DNA of 64,000 nucleotides from Planotetraspora sp. A-T 1434 (GTDB taxonomy: Bacteria; Actinomycetota; Actinomycetes; Streptosporangiales; Streptosporangiaceae), in NCBI RefSeq assembly GCF_025420585.1, contig NZ_JAOEGB010000020.1:62001-126000 (forward strand), given 5' to 3'. Shown here one piece after another: positions 29,573 through 38,884 of this stretch; position 1 is the first letter of the stretch, and each line of letters starts with the position of its first letter. The notes under the pieces were generated by a model, which did no database searches, was not told where the DNA came from, and was given only the letters and a program-made list of their open reading frames with translations. The position numbers and the translations under genes are program-made.

Positions 29573-31035
29573 TCAGAGGATGGTGTTCCTGGCTCGCCGT
29601 CATGCTGGTGCTGGTCGCCACGCTGGCCGGAGCCGCCCGCGGGGAGCCCGCGGCCCCTCACCGTCCGAACATCGTGCTGATCCTGACGGACGACCTCGAC
29701 ACCACCGATCTCCAGAGATTTCCGAACATCTACAACCTGCTGGTCCGGCAGGGCGCGTCGTTCTCGCACTTCTTCGTCACCAACCCGTGGTGCTGCCCGT
29801 CCCGGTCGTCGCTCCTCCGCTCGCAGTACGTCCACAGCCACCAGGTGGAGAGCAACCGGTCCCCGACCGGGGGTTTCCCGAAATTTCGTTCTATGGAGTC
29901 ATCCACCGTCGGGACGTGGATGCACGACGCCGGCTACCGCACCGCACTGTTCGGCAAGTACCTGAACCAGTACCCGTCCGGCGCGCCCCGGTCCTACATT
30001 CCGCCCGGGTGGGACGAGTGGGCGGTGCCGGTCACCCGGCTCTACCAGGAGTACGGCTACGCGCTCAACGAGAACGGGACGGTCTTCCAGTACGGCGACG
30101 CCCCGGGCGACTACCTGGAGGACGTCCTCAGCGGCAAGGCTGACCGGTTCGTCGCGGAGAACGACCCCTTCTTCCTCTACCTCGCGCCCGTGGCGCCCCA
30201 CCTGCCGGCCCACCACGCTCCGCGCCACGACGCGGCGTTCAGCGGGGAGCCCGCGCCGCGGACGCCCTCGTTCGACCAGGAGGACATGTCCGCCGAGCCG
30301 CTCTGGCTGCGGGACAGGCCGCACCTGTCGGCGAGGGACGTGAAGCGGATCGACCGCGTCCACCAGAACCGGATGCGCGCCATGCTCGGCGTGGACGACA
30401 TGGTCGGCGCCCTTGTCTCGTCGCTCGCCCGCGCGGGGCGGCTCGACGACACCTACATCTTCTTCACCTCCGACAACGGCTTCCATCTCGGCCAGCACCG
30501 GCTGCTCCCGGGCAAGACGACCCCGTTCGAGGAGGACATCCGCGTCCCGATGGTGGTGAGAGGGCCCGGCATCGCCCCAGGCAGCACGATCGACCGCCTC
30601 GCCTCCACCGTGGACCTCTCCCCCACGTTCGCCGAGCTGGGCGGGGCCGCCACGCCGGATTTCACCGAGGGCCGCTCGCTCGTCCCGCTCCTCCAGGGGC
30701 GGGAGGTGCCGTGGCGCGACGCCCTGCTCGTGGAGTTCGTCCACGCGGCCTACTCCCCGGACTGCCCCCCGACCTATAACGCGCTGCGCACCGACCGGTA
30801 CAGCTACGTGGAGTACGAGACGGGTGAGCGGCAGCTCTACGACCTGTACGCGGACCCCGGCGAGCTGCGCAACATCGCCGCGACCGCCGACCCGGTCCTC
30901 GTCGGCACGCTGTCCGCGCGCCTGGCCGTACTGCACGAGTGCAGTGGCGGGAGCTGCCGGATCGCCGACGCCGCCCAGCTGTGGCTGAGGGCCCGCATGG
31001 CCCGGGGGCCGCCCGGCGGCGCCCCCAAACAGTGA
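29563..31035 (+). CDS. Secreted sulfatase
   Basis: 490 residues with a Sec signal peptide (basic start, hydrophobic core WLAVMLVLVATLAGAA, cleavage near ARG/EPA). The catalytic motif is NPWCCPSRSSLL near residue 72, a CxPxR formylglycine site, so Cys is expected to be converted to formylglycine. The metal ligands DD in NIVLILTDDLD (near 43) and SDNGFHLGQH near 305 fit type I sulfatases. It hydrolyses sulfate esters outside the cell; the substrate is unknown. No formylglycine-generating enzyme gene is in the window. The GTG start lies in a hairpin arm. The next in-frame ATG at 29602 would leave a poorer signal peptide. A terminator hairpin follows. Confidence 0.88.
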   Translation: MPLFRGWCSWLAVMLVLVATLAGAARGEPAAPHRPNIVLILTDDLDTTDLQRFPNIYNLLVRQGASFSHFFVTNPWCCPSRSSLLRSQYVHSHQVESNRSPTGGFPKFRSMESSTVGTWMHDAGYRTALFGKYLNQYPSGAPRSYIPPGWDEWAVPVTRLYQEYGYALNENGTVFQYGDAPGDYLEDVLSGKADRFVAENDPFFLYLAPVAPHLPAHHAPRHDAAFSGEPAPRTPSFDQEDMSAEPLWLRDRPHLSARDVKRIDRVHQNRMRAMLGVDDMVGALVSSLARAGRLDDTYIFFTSDNGFHLGQHRLLPGKTTPFEEDIRVPMVVRGPGIAPGSTIDRLASTVDLSPTFAELGGAATPDFTEGRSLVPLLQGREVPWRDALLVEFVHAAYSPDCPPTYNALRTDRYSYVEYETGERQLYDLYADPGELRNIAATADPVLVGTLSARLAVLHECSGGSCRIADAAQLWLRARMARGPPGGAPKQ

Positions 31036-31067
31036 GCAGCGAGCAGTGAAGTGAGCGGTCAGACCTC

Positions 31068-31098
31068 GCGGCCGCCGTCCCTTCCGGGCGGCGGCCGC
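31068..31098. terminator. Terminator hairpin after the sulfatase gene
   Basis: GCGGCCGCCG-T-CCC pairs with GGGCGGCGGCCGC (13 base pairs with one bulged T and a four-base loop). It lies 33 bases after the sulfatase stop. Confidence 0.75.
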
Positions 31099-31146
31099 CT
31101 TGGGACCCACCTGGTGACGCGCGCCTCGGCCTGAGCTGTCAAGATC

Positions 31147-32043
31147 GTGAGTATGGAGATGACCCCCCTGCCCGGCTACACACTTCTCGGTGGCGGATAC
31201 CACGCCGTGATCAGCGAGCGTGGCGGGGCGTTACGGTCCCTGCGCCACGGCGACCGGGATCTGGTGACGGCGTGGGGCGAGGACGAGCCCATCCCCTACT
31301 ACAGCGGCACCCTGCTCGCCCCCTGGCCGAACCGGGTCGCCGGCGGGGCCTACACCTTCGGAGGCGCGCGGCACGGCCTGACCGTCAACGAGCCCGAGCG
31401 TGGGCACGCGCTGCACGGCCTGGCCGCCGACCGCCCGTGGACGTGCGCGGAGTTCCTCTCCGCGGAGGACGAGCACGGTTTCGTACGGCTGACCCACACG
31501 GTCGAGCCGGCCCCTGGATACCCGTTCCGGATCGCGCTGGAGGTGCGGTACGCGCTGTCGGCCGAGGGGCTGACGACGACGCTGACCGCCACGAACATCG
31601 GCGAGACTGCCGCGCCGTACGGCTGCGGCTCCCACCCGTGGCTGCTGGCCGGGGCCGACGTGCGGGACTACGAGCTCGACCTGCCCGCGTCGCGCGTGCT
31701 CCTCACCGACGAGTCACTGGCCCCCCGAGCCGTCGAGGACGTGGCGGCGACGCCGTACGACTTCCGGAGCCCGCGCGTGATCGGGGACACCGCGATCGAC
31801 AACGCCTTCACCGGGCTCACCACCGGGCGCATACGGCTCCGCGGCCCGGACGGCGAGGTGGAGGTGCTCTGGGACGCGGCGGCGATGCCCTGGGTCCAGA
31901 TCTGCACCGGCACGGGGCTCGCCCACCGAGGGCTGGCGGTGGAGCCGATGACGTGCCCGCCCGACGCGTTCAACTCGGGCATCGACCTGGTCGTCCTCAA
32001 GCCGGGCGACACCCACCGAGCGACCTGGACCATCCGTGGATAG
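31147..32043 (+). CDS. Aldose 1-epimerase family protein
   Basis: A 298-residue galactose-mutarotase-fold protein that interconverts alpha and beta anomers of aldoses. It has LLAPWPNRVAGGAYTF (near 55-70), the catalytic-type His residues in GHALHGLAADRPW (near 92) and GCGSHPWLL (near 158), and the C-terminal Glu in LAVEPMTCPPDAFNSG (near 264). Three in-frame starts (GTG 31147, ATG 31153, ATG 31159) lie close together without a clear ribosome-binding site, so the exact start is uncertain by up to four residues. It overlaps the next gene by eight bases, which suggests coupling to the sugar-kinase-like protein. Confidence 0.9.
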   Translation: MSMEMTPLPGYTLLGGGYHAVISERGGALRSLRHGDRDLVTAWGEDEPIPYYSGTLLAPWPNRVAGGAYTFGGARHGLTVNEPERGHALHGLAADRPWTCAEFLSAEDEHGFVRLTHTVEPAPGYPFRIALEVRYALSAEGLTTTLTATNIGETAAPYGCGSHPWLLAGADVRDYELDLPASRVLLTDESLAPRAVEDVAATPYDFRSPRVIGDTAIDNAFTGLTTGRIRLRGPDGEVEVLWDAAAMPWVQICTGTGLAHRGLAVEPMTCPPDAFNSGIDLVVLKPGDTHRATWTIRG

Positions 32044-33016
32044 CAGAACCAAGAGGCGGCTCTCCCCCGCCCAGCTGGACGCGCTCGCCCTCGACGCCCT
32101 GGGCGCCGGGGTCGTGTCCTCGGAGGAACTGGCCGACGGCTTCGCCAACGCCGTGTGGCTGCTCGGCCTCGCGGACGGTCGCCGGGTCGTGCTCAAAGTG
32201 GGCCCGCCGCCGGACCTGCGGCTGCTCACCTACGAGCGCAACCTGCTGCGGACCGAGGCCATGGTCTACAGCCTCGCCGCCCCGCTCGGGCTGCCGCTGC
32301 CGTCCCTGCTGCACGCGGCCTTCGACGACCCGCGGCTCGGCGGCGACTACCTGATCCTGTCGGCGCTCGACGGCGTGCCGTGGAACCGGGCCTCGCTGGA
32401 CCCCGCCGAGGAGGCCGCGCTGCGGTTCGAGGTCGGCCGTCACCTGGCCCGGCTGCACTCGATACCCGGCACGGGCGTCTTCGGCTACCCGTACGCCGGC
32501 CTGACCGGCCGGACCTGGCGGGAGGCGTTCCTCGCCATGACGGGGGCCATGCTGGAAGACGCCGTCCACTACGGGACACCGCTGCCCGTGTCGCTCGTCG
32601 AGATCGCCGGTCTCGTCCACGCCAACGCCGCCGCGCTCGACGAGGTCGTCACGCCGTCGCTGATCCACTTCGACGTGTGGCCGGGCAACGTGTTCCTGAC
32701 GGAGGACAACCGCATCCAGGCGCTGATCGACCACGAGCGGGCGTTCTGGGGCGACCCGCTGGCCGAGTTCATCACTCCGACGATCTTCGGGGAGGTCCGG
32801 GACGACGACCCACTGCTGGTGGGCTACCGGGCGGCGGGCGGCACGATCCGGCTCACCGGGGCCGCGGAAATCCGGATCGCGCTCTACCAGGTCTACCTCT
32901 ACCTGATCCTGCTGGTGGAGAACGGCCCCCGGCAGTATCCCGAGGAGTCCTACGCCCGCATCCGCGACCTGGCCACCCAGTCTCTGGCCCGGAGCCTCGA
33001 CGTCCTCAGGCGTTGA
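32036..33016 (+). CDS. APH-family phosphotransferase (small-molecule kinase)
   Basis: 326 residues of the aminoglycoside-phosphotransferase/choline-kinase/fructosamine-kinase fold. The catalytic loop is LIHFDVWPGNVFL (near 220; His-x-Asp and Asn) and the metal-binding motif is ALIDHERAFWGDPLAEF (near 240). GRRVVLKVGP gives the N-lobe Lys. GTG 32036 lies within the end of the aldose epimerase gene (8-base overlap), so a sugar-type substrate is plausible. Antibiotic resistance is not indicated by anything specific. The 3' end overlaps the convergent small secreted gene by 11 bases. Confidence 0.85.
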   Translation: MDSRTKRRLSPAQLDALALDALGAGVVSSEELADGFANAVWLLGLADGRRVVLKVGPPPDLRLLTYERNLLRTEAMVYSLAAPLGLPLPSLLHAAFDDPRLGGDYLILSALDGVPWNRASLDPAEEAALRFEVGRHLARLHSIPGTGVFGYPYAGLTGRTWREAFLAMTGAMLEDAVHYGTPLPVSLVEIAGLVHANAAALDEVVTPSLIHFDVWPGNVFLTEDNRIQALIDHERAFWGDPLAEFITPTIFGEVRDDDPLLVGYRAAGGTIRLTGAAEIRIALYQVYLYLILLVENGPRQYPEESYARIRDLATQSLARSLDVLRR

Positions 33017-33173
33017 GCACGAGGGAGCCGCAGCCGTTGCCCGTGTGGGGCTCGGAGTCTCCCGTCGCGGCGACGGCCGCCGGGACGCCGACCGTGAGCG
33101 AGGCCACGAGCGTCGTGACCATGACCGCCGCACCCATGCGCGTCACAGCACGGGTCGAGATGCCTGAACTCAC
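33006..33173 (-). CDS. Small secreted peptide of unknown function
   Basis: A 55-residue open frame with GTG at 33173 and a G5 ribosome-binding site five bases upstream. The product has a clean Sec signal (Arg-containing start, core MGAAVMVTTLVASLTVG, cleavage site AVAA) and a mature peptide of about 19 residues, TGDSEPHTGNGCGSLVLNA, with one cysteine. Coding status rests on the signal peptide and the ribosome-binding site. I recognise no family; it is not a chaplin by sequence. Confidence 0.5.
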   Translation of the reverse strand: MSSGISTRAVTRMGAAVMVTTLVASLTVGVPAAVAATGDSEPHTGNGCGSLVLNA

Positions 33174-33296
33174 GCGAACCCCCTGAAAGACGGCGGACCG
33201 ACCACCAACGTATCTCCTGGAGGCCCTCCCGGGTAGGCCCATCCCCGTGAGATGATTTCAGTGGCTGTTGAATTACGGCTGTTGGGGTGGTGAGTT

Positions 33297-34499
33297 ATGG
33301 AGACCACATGCGTCATCGCGGGCGGCGGGCCCGCGGGAGCGATGCTCGGACTGCTCCTGGCCCGCGCCGGCGTGGATGTGACACTTCTGGAGAAGCACGC
33401 CGACTTCCTGCGCGACTTCCGCGGGGACACGATCCATCCCTCGACGCTCCAGGTGCTCGACGAGCTCGGGCTTGCCGCGGAGTTCCACCGGCTGCCGCAC
33501 CACAAGGCGTACGGCATGGCGATGGAGACCGATGACGGGCGGGTGCCGATCGCCGACCTGACCCGGCTCCACGCCAAATACCGCTACATCGCCTTCGTCC
33601 CGCAGTGGGACTTCCTCAACCTGATCACCGCCAAGGCGGCGGAGCACTCCAACTTCCGGCTCCTCATGAACGCCCAGGTCATCGATCTCATCCGGGAGGA
33701 CGGGGCCGTCCGGGGCGTCCGCTACCGCGACGAGCCGGGCGGCGAGCACGAGATCCGCGCCACGCTCACCGTGGCCGCCGACGGGCGCGGCTCGGACGTC
33801 CGGCGGGCGGCGGGGCTCGTGCCCAAGGAGTACGGCGCGCCGATGGACGTGGTGTGGTTCCGCCTGCCGCGCCAGGAGGGGGACCCCGGGCAGCCGTTCC
33901 TCCGGGCGTCCTCCGGCCACCTGATGGTGGCGATCAACAGGGAGACGTACTGGCAGCTCGCCTACGTGATCCCCAAGGGCGGCTTCGACCACCTCAGGTC
34001 CGAGGGGATCGGCACGCTGCGCTCCACCGTCGCCCGGCTGCTGCCGTTCCTCGAGAACCGGGTCGGCCGGATCCGCGACTTCGGCGACGTGAGCGTGCTC
34101 CAGGTGGCCCTGAACCGGCTGAGCCGCTGGCACCTGCCGGGGTTGCTGCTGATCGGGGACGCCGCGCACGCCATGTCGCCCGTCTTCGGCGTCGGGATCA
34201 ACCTCGCCGTGCAGGACGCCGTGGCCACGGCCAACATCGTGGGACCGGCCCTGTTGCGGGGCGAGGCTCCGGAGGCCCTGCTGGCCAAGGTGGAGCACCG
34301 ACGGATGGTCCCGACCGTGATCACTCAGGCCGCCCAGAGGATGGTGCAGGACCGCCTGATCCGCCCGGCCCTGGACGCCAGGCCGCTCAGGGTGCCGCCG
34401 GTGGCCCGCCTCCCGGTCATCGGCCCGCTGGCGCGCCGCTTCGTCGGGCTCGGGGTCCTTCCGGAGCACGTGCGGCTGACTCAAAAAGGATCTCACTAG
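33297..34499 (+). CDS. FAD-dependent monooxygenase (PHBH/aromatic hydroxylase type)
   Basis: A 400-residue flavoprotein with all three family fingerprints: the dinucleotide fold VIAGGGPAGAMLGLLLARAG (about 6-25), the DG motif TVAADGRGSDVRRAAG (near 158) and the FAD-ribityl GD motif LLLIGDAAHAMSPVFGVGINLAVQDA (near 283). Members hydroxylate or epoxidise aromatic and polyketide-like substrates with NAD(P)H. No biosynthetic partner is adjacent, so the substrate is open. ATG 33297 has a purine-rich GGTGG upstream. DAHP synthase follows 50 bases later but appears to have its own promoter. Confidence 0.88.
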   Translation: METTCVIAGGGPAGAMLGLLLARAGVDVTLLEKHADFLRDFRGDTIHPSTLQVLDELGLAAEFHRLPHHKAYGMAMETDDGRVPIADLTRLHAKYRYIAFVPQWDFLNLITAKAAEHSNFRLLMNAQVIDLIREDGAVRGVRYRDEPGGEHEIRATLTVAADGRGSDVRRAAGLVPKEYGAPMDVVWFRLPRQEGDPGQPFLRASSGHLMVAINRETYWQLAYVIPKGGFDHLRSEGIGTLRSTVARLLPFLENRVGRIRDFGDVSVLQVALNRLSRWHLPGLLLIGDAAHAMSPVFGVGINLAVQDAVATANIVGPALLRGEAPEALLAKVEHRRMVPTVITQAAQRMVQDRLIRPALDARPLRVPPVARLPVIGPLARRFVGLGVLPEHVRLTQKGSH

Positions 34500-34535
34500 T
34501 TGGACGTCATGGGGGTCACGGCGGGGACGGTGCAA

Positions 34536-34541
34536 TAACCT
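34536..34541 (+). promoter_or_regulatory. -10 element of a probably leaderless DAHP synthase transcript
   Basis: TAACCT lies eight bases before the GTG start at 34550, and there is no ribosome-binding site. This spacing places transcription start at the GTG itself. No convincing -35 box at the usual distance was seen. Confidence 0.5.
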
Positions 34542-34549
34542 AGTCTGTC

Positions 34550-35884
34550 GTGAGCACTTTCAACCTTGATACCTGGCGTGACCTGCCCGCGGCCCAGCAG
34601 CCCGAGTGGCCCGACCGCGGCGAGCTGGACAAGGTCGTCGCCGAGCTGGAGGGCCTTCCTCCGCTGGTGTTCGCGGGCGAGTGCGACCAGCTGAAGGACC
34701 GGCTCGCGTCCGTCGCCAGGGGTGAGGCGTTCGTGCTGCAGGGCGGTGACTGCGCGGAGACCTTCGCCGCCGCCACGGCCGACAACGTCCGCAACAAGCT
34801 CAAGACGCTGCTGCAGATGGCGATCGTGCTCACCTACGCGGGCCGCGTCCCGGTCGTCAAGATCGGCCGCCTCGCCGGGCAGTTCGCCAAGCCGCGGTCG
34901 AAGAACACCGAGGTCAGAGACGGCGTCGAGCTGCCGGCCTACCGCGGCGACATGGTGAACGGCTTCGACTTCACCGCCGAGGCGCGCCGCCCGGATCCGG
35001 GCCGGCTGCTGCGGGCCTACCACTCGTCGGCCGTCACGCTCAACCTCGCGCGGGCCTTCACCAAGGGCGGCTACGCCGACCTGCGGCAGGTGCACGCCTG
35101 GAACCAGGACTTCGTGGCCGAGTCGCCCGCCGGGCGCCGCTACGAGCAGCTCGCCCGGGAGATCGACCAGGCCCTCGCGTTCATGCGGGCCTGCGGGGCG
35201 GAGCCCGAGGAGTTCCACACCGTCGAGTTCTACTCCTCGCACGAGGCGCTCATCCTCGACTACGACCGGGCGCTCACCAGGATCGACTCCCGGACCGGCC
35301 TGCCGTACGACGTGTCGGGGCACATGGTGTGGATCGGCGAGCGCACCCGGCAGCTCGACGGCGCCCACGTGGAGTTCTTCAGCCGGATCCGCAACCCGAT
35401 CGGCGTGAAGCTCGGCCCGACGACCACGCCCGAAGAGGCGGTCGCGCTGATCGACAAGCTCAACCCCGACAACGAGCCGGGGCGGCTCACCTTCATCAGC
35501 CGCATGGGCGCGGGCAAGGTCCGCGACGCGCTCCCCACGCTGGTCGAGAAGGTCAGGGCCAGCGGCGCCAACGTGGCGTGGATCTGCGACCCCATGCACG
35601 GCAACACGTTCGAGGCGCCAAGCGGCCACAAGACCCGCCGGCTCGACGACGTCCTCGACGAGGTCGCGGGCTTCTTCGAGGTCCACCACGCGCTGGGCAC
35701 CCACCCCGGCGGCGTCCACATCGAGTTCACCGGCGACGACGTGACCGAGTGCGTCGGCGGCGGGCACGGGCTCGCCGAGGAGGACCTGGCGCTGCGTTAC
35801 GAGACGGCCTGCGACCCCCGGCTCAACCGCGGGCAGTCCCTCGACCTGGCCTTCCGGGTCGCCGAGCTGTACCGGTCGAGCTGA
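34550..35884 (+). CDS. 3-deoxy-D-arabino-heptulosonate 7-phosphate synthase, class II
   Basis: First enzyme of the shikimate pathway, condensing PEP and erythrose-4-phosphate. The 444-residue protein is full length for the class II (plant/actinobacterial) type: LPPLVFAGECDQLK, the metal Cys in FVLQGGDCAETFA (near 66), GRLAGQFAKPRS near 105, HEALILDYDRALTR near 228, and WICDPMHGNTFE and HIEFTGDDVTECVGG at the C terminus carrying metal and phosphate ligands. The GTG start is probably leaderless (TAACCT eight bases upstream). No other aromatic-pathway gene is adjacent. Confidence 0.93.
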   Translation: MSTFNLDTWRDLPAAQQPEWPDRGELDKVVAELEGLPPLVFAGECDQLKDRLASVARGEAFVLQGGDCAETFAAATADNVRNKLKTLLQMAIVLTYAGRVPVVKIGRLAGQFAKPRSKNTEVRDGVELPAYRGDMVNGFDFTAEARRPDPGRLLRAYHSSAVTLNLARAFTKGGYADLRQVHAWNQDFVAESPAGRRYEQLAREIDQALAFMRACGAEPEEFHTVEFYSSHEALILDYDRALTRIDSRTGLPYDVSGHMVWIGERTRQLDGAHVEFFSRIRNPIGVKLGPTTTPEEAVALIDKLNPDNEPGRLTFISRMGAGKVRDALPTLVEKVRASGANVAWICDPMHGNTFEAPSGHKTRRLDDVLDEVAGFFEVHHALGTHPGGVHIEFTGDDVTECVGGGHGLAEEDLALRYETACDPRLNRGQSLDLAFRVAELYRSS

Positions 35885-35909
35885 CCCTCTCCCACAACAG
35901 AAGAGAAGC

Positions 35910-36707
35910 ATGATGACGGATCCCCGGCCCGCCCCCGAGGGCGTGGACCCCACCACGCCGAACGTCGCCCGCATGTACGACTACTACCTGGGCGGCAAGG
36001 ACAACTTCGCCGCGGACAGGGAAGCCGCCCAGCGGATCCTCAAGGTCTTCCCGGACACGCGGCTGTCCGCCTTGGAGAACCGGGCGTTCCTGGCGAGGGC
36101 CGTGGACTTCCTGGTGAAGGAGGGGATCCGGCAGATCGTGGACATCGGCTCCGGCCTGCCGACCCAGGGCAACGTGCATGAGGTCGCCCACCGGGCGGCG
36201 CCCGACACGCACGTGGTCTACGTTGACTACGACCCGGTGGTGGTGACGCACGCGCGGGCGATCCTCGGCCGCGGGGAGAACGTGTCGGTCCTGCAGGCCG
36301 ACTTCCGGGAGCCCGACGTGCTCTTTCCGGCGCTGGACGGGCTGGTGGACCTCGACCGGCCCGTGGCGTTCCTGCTGTTCGCCATCCTCCACTTCATCCC
36401 GGACGGGGCCAAGCCGTACGAGATCGTGGGGCGGCTGCGGGACGCGAGCGCGCCGGGGAGCTACCTGGCGATCTCCCACGCGCGGGACGCCAGGCCCGAC
36501 CTGACGCCCGACGCGCTGGAGGTCTACAACCGGGCGACCGCGTCTCTCGCGCTGCGCACGCACGCCGAGATAGAGCGGTTCTTCGACGGATACGAGTTGC
36601 TGGAGCCGGGCCTGGTCTATCCGGAGGACTGGCGGCCCGACGCCGGCCAGCCGAGGTTCTCGCGGACGGCGTCGGTCGGCTACGGCGGCGTCGGCCGCAA
36701 GCTCTAG
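35910..36707 (+). CDS. S-adenosyl-methionine-dependent methyltransferase (PF04672/DUF574 type)
   Basis: 265 residues typical of the actinobacterial family with the N-terminal hallmark NVARMYDYYLGGKDNFAADREAA (about 18-40). A SAM-binding fold follows: VDIGSGLPTQGNVHEVA (near 80), VVYVDYDPVVVTHARAIL and FLLFAILHFIPD. Many paralogues occur per genome; substrates are mostly unknown. Start ATG 35910 or 35913; a weak AGAAGAGAAG precedes. It lies 25 bases after DAHP synthase in the same direction and may be co-transcribed. Confidence 0.88.
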   Translation: MMTDPRPAPEGVDPTTPNVARMYDYYLGGKDNFAADREAAQRILKVFPDTRLSALENRAFLARAVDFLVKEGIRQIVDIGSGLPTQGNVHEVAHRAAPDTHVVYVDYDPVVVTHARAILGRGENVSVLQADFREPDVLFPALDGLVDLDRPVAFLLFAILHFIPDGAKPYEIVGRLRDASAPGSYLAISHARDARPDLTPDALEVYNRATASLALRTHAEIERFFDGYELLEPGLVYPEDWRPDAGQPRFSRTASVGYGGVGRKL

Positions 36708-36714
36708 GGCTCGC

Positions 36715-37080
36715 CTAGCTCTGCTTCGCCTCCTCCGCGATCTCGGCGCGGATCGCGTCCATGTCGAGGGCGCGGAGCTGGCTGATCAGGTCGTCGAGCG
36801 CCGGCGCGGGGAGGGCTCCGGGCTGGGCGAACACCACGATCCCGTCCCGGATCGCCATGATCGTGGGGATCGCGGTGATCTCGAACCCCTCGGACAGGGC
36901 CGGCTGAGCCTCAGTGTCGATCTTGCCGAAGGTGATGTCGCCGTTCTGCTCCGACGCCTTCTCGAAGATGGGTGCGAAACTGCGGCAGGGGCCGCACCAG
37001 GACGCCCAGAAGTCGAGCAGTACGATGCCCTTGTCGGCGATCTCGTTGAAGTTCTTCTCGGTTACCTCGATGGTCGCCAC
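36715..37080 (-). CDS. Thioredoxin
   Basis: A 121-residue thiol-disulfide oxidoreductase with the active site FWASWCGPCRSFAP (Cys near 29 and 32) and the cis-Pro motif ITAIPTIMAIRDG near 71. A 20-residue Ala/Glu-rich tail extends past the usual end. GTG 37080 is preceded by AAAGGAG at a six-base spacing; longer in-frame starts are rejected. It is divergent from the cytochrome oxidase subunit I gene with 95 bases between. Confidence 0.93.
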   Translation of the reverse strand: MATIEVTEKNFNEIADKGIVLLDFWASWCGPCRSFAPIFEKASEQNGDITFGKIDTEAQPALSEGFEITAIPTIMAIRDGIVVFAQPGALPAPALDDLISQLRALDMDAIRAEIAEEAKQS

Positions 37081-37175
37081 GGGCGACTCCTTTCGTCCGG
37101 CCTTCAGCGGGCATAACCACCCACACAGATCCAGCATTCCATTCCTGGTGATCCTCCTGGCGAAGGGAGCACCGG

Positions 37176-38858
37176 ATGACCACACAGGCCGTTCGCCCCA
37201 CACCGGTGCGGAACCGGAAGGGCAGCGTGCTCGCGTCCTGGCTGTCGAGCACCGACCACAAGGTGATCGGGCACATGTACCTGATCGCCTCGTTCTTCTT
37301 CTTCCTGGTCGGCGGCGCGGCCGCGATGGTCATCCGCGCCGAGCTGACCGCCCCGGGCATGCAGTTCGTGGACCTCCAGACCTACAACCAGCTTTTCACG
37401 ATGCACGGCACGATCATGCTGCTGCTGTTCGCGACCCCGCTGTTCGCCGGGTTCGCCAACGAGATCATGCCACTGCAGATCGGCGCCCCAGACGTGGCGT
37501 TCCCCCGGCTGAACATGGTCAGCTTCTGGCTGTTCCTGTTCGGCGGGTTCATGGTGCTCGGCGGGATCTTCGCGGGCGGTGCGCCCGCCTTCGGCTGGAC
37601 GGCCTACGCCCCGCTGAACCACTCGACCTACACCCCTCAACTCGGCGCCGACATGTGGGCCATGGGGCTGGCGCTGGCCGGGGTGGGCACGATCCTCGGC
37701 GCGGTCAACTTCATCACCACGATCATCGCGATGCGCGCCCCCGGCATGCACATGTTCCGGATGCCGATCTTCACGTGGAACGTGTTCTTCACGTCGATTC
37801 TCGTGCTGCTCGCGTTCCCGGTGCTCGCCGCCGCGCTGCTCGTCCTTGAGGCCGACCGGAAACTTGGCGCGCACGTCTTCGACCCCGCGTCCGGCGGCCC
37901 ACTGATCTGGCAGCACCTGTTCTGGTTCTTCGGCCACCCGGAGGTCTACATCGTCGCGCTGCCGTTCTTCGGCATCGTGACCGAGATCATCCCGGTCTTC
38001 AGCCGCAAGCCGCTGTTCGGCTACGTGGGCATGGTCGGCGCGACCATCGCGATCACGGCGCTGTCGGTGACCGTGTGGGCCCACCACATGTTCGCCACCG
38101 GCCAGGTGCTCCTGCCGTTCTTCTCGCTCATGACGTTCCTGATCGCGGTGCCGACCGGGGTGAAGTTCTTCAACTGGACCGGCACGATGTGGCGCGGCCA
38201 TCTCACGTTCGAGTCGCCCATGCTGTTCTCGGTGGGGTTCCTCGTGACGTTCCTGCTCGGCGGCCTCACTGGGGTGATCCTCGCGTCGCCGCCGCTGGAC
38301 TTCCACGTGACCGACAGCTACTTCGTGGTCGCCCACTTCCACTACGTGCTCTTCGGCACCGTCGTGTTCGCGATGTTCGGCGGGTTCTACTTCTGGTGGC
38401 CCAAGTTCACCGGGAAGATGCTCGACGACCGGCTCGGCAAGATCCACTTCTGGATGGTCTTCATCGGCTTCCAGATGACGTTCCTGGTGCAGCACTGGCT
38501 GGGCGTCGAGGGCATGCCACGCCGCTACGGGGACTACTCCCCCTTCGACGGCTTCACGGGCCTGAACGAGATTTCCAGCGCGGGCGCGTTCCTGCTGGGC
38601 CTGTCCAACCTCCCCTTCCTCTACAACGTCTGGCGTACGGCACGGCGCGGGGAACGGGTCACCGAGAACGACCCGTGGGGCTTCGGCAACTCCCTGGAAT
38701 GGGCCACCTCGTGCCCGCCCCCGCGCCACAACTTCACCTACATCCCGCCGATCCGCTCCGAGCGCCCGGCCTTCGACCTGCGCTACCCGCGGCTCGGCGG
38801 GAAACCGGGTGAGACCGCCACCGGGAAGCGTGACGCCCTGGACCCGACGGCGGACTGA
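37176..38858 (+). CDS. ctaD: Cytochrome c oxidase subunit I (aa3 type)
   Basis: A 560-residue multi-spanning subunit containing haem a, haem a3 and CuB. The ligands seen are FTMHGTIM (haem a His), [11 protein letters not shown] (CuB His with the cross-linked Tyr), WAHHMF (CuB His pair) and [10 protein letters not shown] (haem a3 and haem a His). Twelve hydrophobic helices can be traced between about residues 30 and 500. The gene is isolated: no subunit II, III or bc1 genes are nearby, so it may be a second ctaD copy or a detached locus. ATG 37176 has GGGAG upstream. Confidence 0.95.
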   Translation: MTTQAVRPTPVRNRKGSVLASWLSSTDHKVIGHMYLIASFFFFLVGGAAAMVIRAELTAPGMQFVDLQTYNQLFTMHGTIMLLLFATPLFAGFANEIMPLQIGAPDVAFPRLNMVSFWLFLFGGFMVLGGIFAGGAPAFGWTAYAPLNHSTYTPQLGADMWAMGLALAGVGTILGAVNFITTIIAMRAPGMHMFRMPIFTWNVFFTSILVLLAFPVLAAALLVLEADRKLGAHVFDPASGGPLIWQHLFWFFGHPEVYIVALPFFGIVTEIIPVFSRKPLFGYVGMVGATIAITALSVTVWAHHMFATGQVLLPFFSLMTFLIAVPTGVKFFNWTGTMWRGHLTFESPMLFSVGFLVTFLLGGLTGVILASPPLDFHVTDSYFVVAHFHYVLFGTVVFAMFGGFYFWWPKFTGKMLDDRLGKIHFWMVFIGFQMTFLVQHWLGVEGMPRRYGDYSPFDGFTGLNEISSAGAFLLGLSNLPFLYNVWRTARRGERVTENDPWGFGNSLEWATSCPPPRHNFTYIPPIRSERPAFDLRYPRLGGKPGETATGKRDALDPTAD

Positions 38859-38884
38859 CCCCCTACGTGGTGAGTTACCGGGTG

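Noticed and set aside
32036-33016. APH-fold kinase as an aminoglycoside resistance gene
   Set aside because: Only the generic kinase motifs are present; overlap with an aldose epimerase points to a metabolic substrate.
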